Source: a bacterium (lineage in GTDB: Bacteria > SZUA-79 > Acidulodesulfobacterales > Acidulodesulfobacteraceae). From it: DNA of 22,565 nucleotides. Under the pieces are notes generated by a model. The model saw nothing but the letters and a program-made list of their open reading frames with translations, searched no databases and was not told where the DNA came from. Below, piece after piece: positions 17,403-22,565 of this stretch; within the stretch, counting starts at the first letter, position 1; every line of letters starts with the position of its first letter. Made by a program: the position numbers and the translations under genes. The DNA lies in the NCBI GenBank assembly GCA_021821565.1, contig JAKACI010000001.1, positions 1-22,565 of the forward strand, written 5' to 3'.

Positions 17403-19930
17403 AAAATTTAGTTATAGTAGAATCTCCGTCAAAAGCTAATACGATAAACAAATATCTCGGCAAAGACTATGCTGTTAAAGCTACGATGGGACATATAAAA
17501 GATTTGCCGAAAAGCAAAATAGGCGTAGATATTGAACATGGGTTTGAACCATTTTACGAAATTATAAAAGGCAAAGAAAAAGTTACCGAAGAAATAAAAA
17601 AATATGCTAGAACCGCCGATACCGTTTTTCTGGCGGCAGACCCCGATAGAGAAGGGGAAGCAATAGCATGGAACGTAAAAGAAATTATAGATACTATAAA
17701 AGGTAAAAAGCCTGAAGTAAAAAGAGTTCTTTTTAACGAGATAACAAAAGATGCTATCAAAGAAGCTATTAAAAACCCGATAGACCTTAATGAATATATG
17801 TTTGAATCTCAAAAAGCAAGGAGAATATTAGATAGATTAGTCGGCTATAATTTAAGTCCTTTTTTGTGGAAAAAAGTCGGGAGAGGACTTTCCGCAGGAA
17901 GAGTTCAATCTGTTACATTATATTTAATAGTAGAAAGAGAAAAAGAAATCAATAATTTTGTCAAAGAAGAATACTGGACGCTGTCAGCCGATTTTTTAAT
18001 TAAAAATAATTCCGGAGATTCATTTACTATTACTTCGGAACTTGCAAAAATAAACAAAAAAGACCCTGAAATAAAAAATACCTCCGAAGCTGAAAATATT
18101 AAAACTTCATTATTAAATATAGCAGAATATAAAATTTATAATATCGGCAAAAAATCCGTTAAAAGAAATGCCCCGTCTCCTTTAATTACAAGCACATTAC
18201 AACAAGAAGCTTTTAAAACAATCAGGTTCTCTGTTAAAAAAACAATGAGCGTCGCCCAAAAACTTTATGAAGGAATTGATTTAGGCAAGGTAGAAAATGC
18301 AGGCAGCGGTCCATTAGGTCTTACCGGTCTTATAACTTATATGAGAACGGATTCCATAAGAATATCCGATGTTGCCTCTAAAGCTGCAAAAGATTTTATT
18401 ACTGAAGAATTCGGGGAAGATTTTTCCAGAAGCGGTACTGCAATTGTTTCAAAAAAACAAAAAACAAAAAAAATTCAAGATGCCCACGAAGCGATAAGAC
18501 CATCAAATGTTTTTTTGACGCCCGAAAAGATAAAAAATTATTTATCTACGGATGAATACAAACTTTATAATTTAATATGGACATTTTTTGTTGCTTCACA
18601 AATGTCTCAAAGTATTTTTGACCAGTATAATATAACAATAAGCGGCAACGGGGAAATCGTTAAAAATAACATAGATGAAAACACCGGCAAAACCGATAAC
18701 ATTAAAAATAGCATTAAAAAAATTAAAAATAAAAAGGGCGATAAAACGGAAACGGATAATAATACAGAAAATATTGGAGAAAATGAGTATTTATTTAAAA
18801 CTACCGAAAGCATTCTTAAATTTGAAGGATACTTAAAAGCTCTTAATAAATTATATGAACATCCAAAAGAGAAATCGGAGCAGGATGTAAATACAAATAG
18901 CAATTTAAATTTAAATTCAGAAAATAGCGAAAAAAATGTTAATGTTAATGAAAGCAAAAATAAAGAAGATAATAAAAAAAATAAAGGATTAAACTCCAAA
19001 TATATTTTAAAAATATTTGAAGTTTTAAAAGAAAATGACCCTGCTTTTATTCAAGATTTAGATCTTATACAGCATTTTACTATGCCGCCGCCGAGATACA
19101 CTGAAGCTACTCTTGTTAAAGCATTGGATGAAAACGGCGTCGGCAGACCGTCCACTTATCAGACAATTATATCAAACATTAAAAATAAAGATTACGTCGA
19201 AACGGAAACAGAAACAAGCTCTATAGCCAGATTTAAGCCTACGGAACTTGGAATTGTAGTATCAGATATTTTAAAAGAAGGGTTTCCCGATATTTTAGAT
19301 ATTAAATTTACGGCAAACATGGAAAACAAACTTGATGAAATAGAAAAAGGGATTTTAGATAAAAACACACTTCTTGAAGAATTTTACGATAAGCTTGTTG
19401 AAAGATTAGAAAGTGCAGGAAAAAATATTAAAGATATAAAAGGTACGTCTATCGCTACCGATATAATTTGCGATAAATGCGGGGAACCTATGGTGATAAA
19501 ATTCGGCAGATTCGGAAAATTTCTTGCCTGCAGCGGATATCCCGAATGTAAAAATACCAGAGAGCTTTCTCCAATTTCCGAAAACAATAAAAATGTAGCA
19601 CAGAGCTCAAATGATATCGAAAATAATACGGATAATTCGGGAAACACGGCAAATCCGGAACTGCCCAGCATAGAACCTGCGATAAATTGCGATAAATGCG
19701 GAAAACCTATGGTAATAAAATCAGGCAGATTCGGAAAATTTCTTGCCTGCAGCGGATATCCCGAATGTAAAAATACAAAACCTGTGCCTCTCAAATCTAA
19801 TATATCATGCCCAAATGAATGCGGAGGCTATCTTGTTATAAAAAAAACAAAAAAGGGGAGAAAATTTTACGGTTGTTCAAATTATCCAAAATGCGATTAT
19901 ATAACATGGACATTACCAAAATCTGAATAA
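17399..19930 (+). CDS. topA: DNA topoisomerase I (type IA)
   Basis: It relaxes negative supercoils by single-strand passage, counteracting the gyrase encoded in the same window. The Toprim domain opens with LVIVESPSKANTINKYLG (Glu8) and holds LAADPDREGEAIAW (78-91, Asp81, Asp83, Glu85). GRGLSAGRVQSV (161-172) and the nucleophile Tyr314 in LITYMRTDSIRIS follow, then DAHEAIRPS (361-369) and GVGRPSTYQ (580-588). Three C-terminal zinc fingers use Cys691/694/711/717, Cys764/767/784/790 and Cys804/808/826/832. The first two are almost identical to each other. At 843 residues it is long for a three-finger form. Polar inserts at about 415-465 and 488-532 (Asn, Lys, Glu, Ser) and a linker of about 40 residues between fingers 1 and 2 account for this. 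Its ATG overlaps the dprA-like stop (ATGA, 17399-17402), implying coupled translation. Confidence 0.97.
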   Translation: MKNLVIVESPSKANTINKYLGKDYAVKATMGHIKDLPKSKIGVDIEHGFEPFYEIIKGKEKVTEEIKKYARTADTVFLAADPDREGEAIAWNVKEIIDTIKGKKPEVKRVLFNEITKDAIKEAIKNPIDLNEYMFESQKARRILDRLVGYNLSPFLWKKVGRGLSAGRVQSVTLYLIVEREKEINNFVKEEYWTLSADFLIKNNSGDSFTITSELAKINKKDPEIKNTSEAENIKTSLLNIAEYKIYNIGKKSVKRNAPSPLITSTLQQEAFKTIRFSVKKTMSVAQKLYEGIDLGKVENAGSGPLGLTGLITYMRTDSIRISDVASKAAKDFITEEFGEDFSRSGTAIVSKKQKTKKIQDAHEAIRPSNVFLTPEKIKNYLSTDEYKLYNLIWTFFVASQMSQSIFDQYNITISGNGEIVKNNIDENTGKTDNIKNSIKKIKNKKGDKTETDNNTENIGENEYLFKTTESILKFEGYLKALNKLYEHPKEKSEQDVNTNSNLNLNSENSEKNVNVNESKNKEDNKKNKGLNSKYILKIFEVLKENDPAFIQDLDLIQHFTMPPPRYTEATLVKALDENGVGRPSTYQTIISNIKNKDYVETETETSSIARFKPTELGIVVSDILKEGFPDILDIKFTANMENKLDEIEKGILDKNTLLEEFYDKLVERLESAGKNIKDIKGTSIATDIICDKCGEPMVIKFGRFGKFLACSGYPECKNTRELSPISENNKNVAQSSNDIENNTDNSGNTANPELPSIEPAINCDKCGKPMVIKSGRFGKFLACSGYPECKNTKPVPLKSNISCPNECGGYLVIKKTKKGRKFYGCSNYPKCDYITWTLPKSE
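19469..19776 (+). repeat. Near-identical direct repeat encoding two TopA zinc fingers
   Basis: Copies at 19469-19557 and 19688-19776, about 89 bp each, differ at only six positions by eye, including a 53-bp exact match (19505-19557 and 19724-19776). Each encodes a C4 finger. Synonymous sites are nearly all shared, which indicates recent duplication or gene conversion. Confidence 0.9.
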
Positions 19931-19932
19931 TT

Positions 19933-20008
19933 ATAATTTATATGCCTGCTGTTATAAACCGTACCGGTATCTATTGACAGGCAGCTGCCTGCGTAAAACA
20001 TAAATTAT
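19933..20008. terminator. Palindromic region between convergent topA and maf
   Basis: A 9-bp inverted repeat (ATAATTTAT at 19933-19941, ATAAATTAT at 20000-20008) encloses a perfect 14-bp palindrome, CAGGCAGCTGCCTG (19978-19991), and an ACCGGT palindrome. GCCTG at 19944-19948 could pair with the palindrome as an alternative stem. The right arm overlaps the maf stop. A bidirectional terminator fits the convergent layout, but no T-run follows the GC-rich stem. Confidence 0.4.
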
Positions 20009-20760
20009 ATTAAATTATATTTCTTTAAAAGAGGGATTAATTTTTCTATACATAACCCTTCTACATTTTTATAAGAACCCGAATATGATTCTACAATATC
20101 TTGAGAATCTTGAATTCCATATGATCCTGCTTTATCAAAAGGTTTAAATTTATTTATATAATTATATATTTCTTCATCGGATAAGTTTTTTATTTTAACC
20201 TCGGTTTTATCATAAGAAAATTCATGAATTTGTTTATTTTTATTAATTAGCGCAATGCCGGTATAAACATTATGAATATTATCGGATAGCATATTCAACA
20301 TATTGAAAGCGGAAACTATATCTTTCGGTTTACCTAAAGATATAAAGGACGAATGGCATATATCTTCATTTTGATTGCAGCTATTTATATTTTTTATGCT
20401 TTTATTTATGCTTTTATTGATTCTGCTATTTGTATTTTTGGTTTTATCGTATAATATGTCGTCAATATCGGAATTAAAATTAGTAAGAAAATTTTTATAT
20501 CTATTTGAATTATTCAATATAACTTTCAATATAACTGCGGTATCGGAACCTATAATGAAATCATCGGGATAAAAACTTTCGATACTTTTAGCTTTATTAA
20601 GCGCAAGATTTTTTACAAATTCGCAAGGTTCATTGTCGCCCGAATATTCAGGTTCATTGATAATTTTATGTTCTTTAGATATAAAATTAATTTTATATTC
20701 TTTTAAAATTTCTATTCGGCGAGGCGAAGATGATGCTAAAATTATACGGGGCTTAATCAT
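20005..20760 (-). CDS. maf: Maf family nucleotide pyrophosphatase (septum formation inhibitor Maf)
   Basis: Maf proteins hydrolyse nucleoside triphosphates, including dTTP, UTP or modified nucleotides, and overproduction blocks septation in some bacteria. Motifs, numbered from my start: ILASSSPRRIEIL (7-19), IIGSDTAVIL with Asp73, LGKPKD (142-147), NVYTG (164-168), TEVKIKNLSDEEI (186-198) and KPFDKAGSYGIQ (206-217). I chose the ATG at 20760, which overlaps the proC stop by 8 nt. The longer frame to 20799 would add 13 non-conserved residues and overlap proC by 47 nt, whereas GGAA lies about 8 nt before the chosen ATG. That gives 251 residues against the usual 190-205. The excess is an Asn/Ser/Lys/Asp-rich insert (about 79-139) between the catalytic Asp and LGKPKD, containing a tandem 12-bp repeat. 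Which nucleotides it prefers cannot be judged. Confidence 0.9.
   Translation of the reverse strand: MIKPRIILASSSPRRIEILKEYKINFISKEHKIINEPEYSGDNEPCEFVKNLALNKAKSIESFYPDDFIIGSDTAVILKVILNNSNRYKNFLTNFNSDIDDILYDKTKNTNSRINKSINKSIKNINSCNQNEDICHSSFISLGKPKDIVSAFNMLNMLSDNIHNVYTGIALINKNKQIHEFSYDKTEVKIKNLSDEEIYNYINKFKPFDKAGSYGIQDSQDIVESYSGSYKNVEGLCIEKLIPLLKKYNLI
20394..20417. repeat. 12-bp tandem duplication inside maf
   Basis: Two exact copies of TTATGCTTTTAT occur in frame within the Asn/Lys/Ser-rich insert of Maf and encode the repeated INKS. The unit length keeps the frame, suggesting growth of the insert by slippage. Confidence 0.85.
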
Positions 20761-21754
20761 TTTTATTTCCAAGTTCTTTGGAACGCAAATAAGCTGCATT
20801 AACGGCAGAATCTATAACATATTTAATTCTGCCTTCTTCAAGCTTGTTTAGACCGTATGCCGTAGTGCCTCCGGGTGATGTCACTAAATCCTTAAGGTCT
20901 TTAGTTGAGTATTTGCTAAATTCTTCAGAACTTAAAAGCTCTCCCGAACCCGCCAGCGTTTGTACGGATAGAATAGATGCAATATTTCTGGGCAGTCCAA
21001 GTTTAACGGCCGCTTCAATAAAACCTTCGGCAATTAAAAAGAAATATGCGGGGCCGCTTCCGCTTATGGCAGTTACTGCATCAAAATATTTTTCTTCAAG
21101 GACTAAAACTTTTGAAGACATTTCAAGAATATTTTTTACTTTATTATAGTCTTCTTCTTTGACGGCATTATTATAACAAACAGCACTCATCCCTTTTCCT
21201 GCAAGCGAATTTATATTAGGCATAATTCTGATAATTTTAGGATTATATTTGCCGCGGAATTTTTCATGAAATACTCCGTCAATCGCTTCTATCCTTACGC
21301 CGCCTGCTATAGAGACAAAAATAATATCTTTAATTTTCTTGTTTGCGGCATTATTAGAATTATAATTATTATTATCGGCAATATCATCTAATATATCTAT
21401 TGATGAGCCTGCTGATGAGCCTGCTGATGAGCCTGCCTTTTTTATATTATAGGTATTATCATCGCTGCTAAAGATTTCATTATGCATACGTATAATAGTA
21501 TCTGCCGCTATTTTTAAAACATCTGCAACCACATTAGGCTTGACTGCTATAAAAACAATATCCGCATTTTCGACTACTTCGCCTACGCTGTTTAAAATTG
21601 CAGTGTTAAAGCTGCCTTTCATAAACTCCTGCCTTTCTAATGACGGATCATATATAAATATACCGGTATCTTTTATATTTTTATTATTCATTATTCCCTT
21701 TATTAAACCGAATGCCATATTTCCTGCCCCGATAAATCCGATTTTTAACCCCAT
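20753..21754 (-). CDS. proC: Pyrroline-5-carboxylate reductase
   Basis: It reduces 1-pyrroline-5-carboxylate to L-proline with NAD(P)H, the last step of proline synthesis. The N-terminal KIGFIGAGNMAFGLIKG (4-20) binds the nucleotide. VFIAVKPN (67-74), IVSIAGG-like FVSIAGGV (146-153) and RIMPN (176-180) follow. The C-terminal helical domain has AISGSGPAYFFLIAEGF (229-245) and DLVTSPGGTTAYGL (289-302). At 333 residues it is about 60 longer than the usual 265-280. The extra material lies at about 92-141: a Ser/Ala/Gly triple repeat followed by an Asp/Asn-rich run, between VKPN and the strand before SIAGG. AAGGAG about 11 nt upstream supports the start. The stop overlaps the maf start by 8 nt, so both are probably co-transcribed. 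Confidence 0.96.
   Translation of the reverse strand: MGLKIGFIGAGNMAFGLIKGIMNNKNIKDTGIFIYDPSLERQEFMKGSFNTAILNSVGEVVENADIVFIAVKPNVVADVLKIAADTIIRMHNEIFSSDDNTYNIKKAGSSAGSSAGSSIDILDDIADNNNYNSNNAANKKIKDIIFVSIAGGVRIEAIDGVFHEKFRGKYNPKIIRIMPNINSLAGKGMSAVCYNNAVKEEDYNKVKNILEMSSKVLVLEEKYFDAVTAISGSGPAYFFLIAEGFIEAAVKLGLPRNIASILSVQTLAGSGELLSSEEFSKYSTKDLKDLVTSPGGTTAYGLNKLEEGRIKYVIDSAVNAAYLRSKELGNKND
21401..21436. repeat. Triple 12-bp tandem repeat inside proC
   Basis: Three exact head-to-tail copies of TGATGAGCCTGC encode a repeated Ser-Ser-Ala-Gly segment in the ProC insert. It is more GC-rich than the surroundings. It keeps the reading frame and is likely to vary in copy number. Confidence 0.92.
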
Positions 21755-21907
21755 AATATTGATTTCTCCTTTTTATTTTTTTAGTTTAGTATTTTCAATA
21801 AGTTTTAATTAATAATTAATAAAATTTCAATATTATCGTTGCTTTTGCTTTGATATCCGTATTTTTAAAATTAAAAAGTTTTAATTTAATATTATTTAAT
21901 ATTATTA

Positions 21908-22565
21908 CTATTTTTCGCAAATAAAATAATCCAGCATTTCGGAAGCCATTTTTTTATATGAATATTTATTTGCCAGGGCTAAAGATTTTTTCTTTAAATC
22001 ATTTCTCAAATTTTCATCGGTGAGCACTTTTTTAATTGAATCTGCTATGCCTTCAATATTAAAAGGGTCTACAAAAAGAGCTGCATCTTTAAATACCTCC
22101 GGAAGCGCACCTGCATTGGCAAGTATTAAAGGTGCGCCGCAAACCGCGGCTTCCAGAGGAGCGAAACCGAAACCTTCGCTTATTGAAATAAATGTAAACG
22201 CTTTAGCATTTTCATAATAAATTTTGGCTTCTTCATCGGAAATATTTGAAAGCTGAATAATATCTCCTATATTTTCTTTTTTTATAAATTCGTCAATAAA
22301 ATCATATTTTTTAAATCTTGAACCTATTAATACAAATTTTAAATTCTGGAAATTTCCGCATGATTCATAAGTATTGCCGATTGACGTATTTTTATAACTA
22401 TCTTTATTATCATTATAATTATTGACTTTATTTTTTATATTTAATTGATTATTTTTATTATTTTTAATATTTTGCGAAATATCTTTTATTAATTTAAAGG
22501 CTTTAATCAAATTTAATATATTTTTATGTTTTTTTCTGTTTCCAAGATAAAGCAACGATAATATT
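21908..22565 (-). CDS. Glycosyltransferase, group 1 / GT4 family (partial, N-terminus off window)
   Basis: The frame is open to the right edge. The apparent start at 22555 would be TTG and has coding sequence upstream of it, so the gene begins outside the window. The 218 residues seen are the C-terminal nucleotide-sugar-binding half of a GT-B enzyme. It opens with LLYLGNRKKHKN, the usual start of that domain, then FVLIGSR, and ends with ISEGFGFAPLEAAVCGAP, which holds the EX7E signature of GT4 retaining transferases, and VDPFNIEGIADSI. The sugar donor and acceptor cannot be named; cell-surface polysaccharide is the usual role. An Asn/Lys-rich insert of about 45 residues lies between the first helix and FVLIGSR. 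It is separated from proC by 153 nt and need not be in the same operon. Confidence 0.88.
   Translation of the reverse strand, partial: ILSLLYLGNRKKHKNILNLIKAFKLIKDISQNIKNNKNNQLNIKNKVNNYNDNKDSYKNTSIGNTYESCGNFQNLKFVLIGSRFKKYDFIDEFIKKENIGDIIQLSNISDEEAKIYYENAKAFTFISISEGFGFAPLEAAVCGAPLILANAGALPEVFKDAALFVDPFNIEGIADSIKKVLTDENLRNDLKKKSLALANKYSYKKMASEMLDYFICEK

Noticed and set aside
19384..19794. 136-residue minus-strand frame opposite the end of topA with an internal peptide repeat
   Set aside because: The repeat is only the antisense reading of the duplicated zinc fingers in topA.
20761..20799. Upstream start for maf giving 13 extra residues
   Set aside because: It lies inside the conserved end of proC, adds no Maf-family sequence, and a better placed ATG with 8-nt overlap exists.
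22553..22555. TTG as the start of the glycosyltransferase
   Set aside because: The frame stays open to the window edge, and the preceding residues fit the normal entry to the C-terminal GT4 domain, so the gene is truncated by the window.

Overview
This 22.6 kb window is a very AT-rich, gene-dense stretch of a bacterial chromosome that looks like core housekeeping DNA. I did not compute base composition; AT-richness is judged by eye. The genes point to a Gram-negative bacterium: a class A penicillin-binding protein sits beside a lipoprotein-like periplasmic-binding-fold protein, and the uroporphyrinogen methyltransferase is fused to uroporphyrinogen-III synthase. The cluster sirC-hemX-hemA-hemC-cobA/hemD is an arrangement familiar from Deltaproteobacteria in the broad sense. 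Together with the AT bias and Asn/Lys-rich proteins, a low-GC delta-like lineage (for example the Acidulodesulfobacterales type) is my best guess, at low confidence. No IS element, tRNA, rRNA, CRISPR array or phage gene was found.

Layout. (1) Positions 1-5847, minus strand: five tetrapyrrole genes in transcription order sirC, hemX (4-nt overlap), hemA, hemC and the fused cobA-hemD, which runs off the left edge. They take glutamyl-tRNA towards uroporphyrinogen III and then precorrin-2/sirohydrochlorin. HemB and HemL are not in the window. (2) 5986-8233, minus: an AMMECR1-domain protein, an OsmC-family thiol protein and gpsA. (3) 8377-10818, minus: gyrA. (4) 10909-15937, minus: a periplasmic-binding-fold lipoprotein candidate, a PBP1A-type peptidoglycan synthase and moaA. 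(5) 16050-19930, plus: a strongly diverged DprA-like gene that overlaps topA by 4 nt. This is the only plus-strand block. (6) 20005-22565, minus: maf and proC (overlapping) and the C-terminal part of a GT4 glycosyltransferase that runs off the right edge.

The most unusual trait is that many enzymes carry Asn/Lys/Ser-rich, low-complexity inserts or tails where the family normally has short loops: HemC, HemX, HemA, MoaA, TopA, Maf, ProC, the glycosyltransferase, and most of the DprA-like protein. Two inserts contain exact in-frame 12-bp tandem repeats, which suggests slippage. GyrA, GpsA, PBP1A, SirC, OsmC and AMMECR1 do not show it. Other points are the DprA-like protein with eroded motifs, a possible LpoA-like partner next to PBP1A, an SxD in place of the PBP SxN motif, and a near-identical duplication of TopA zinc fingers.

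No gap exceeds 300 bases. The larger ones (1361-1507, 4121-4315, 5848-5985, 7025-7186, 8234-8376, 14390-14521, 15938-16049, 21755-21907) are AT-rich. Repeats, hairpins or promoter-like sites are listed where I could see them. In 7025-7186, 8234-8376 and 21755-21907 I see nothing beyond ribosome binding sites.
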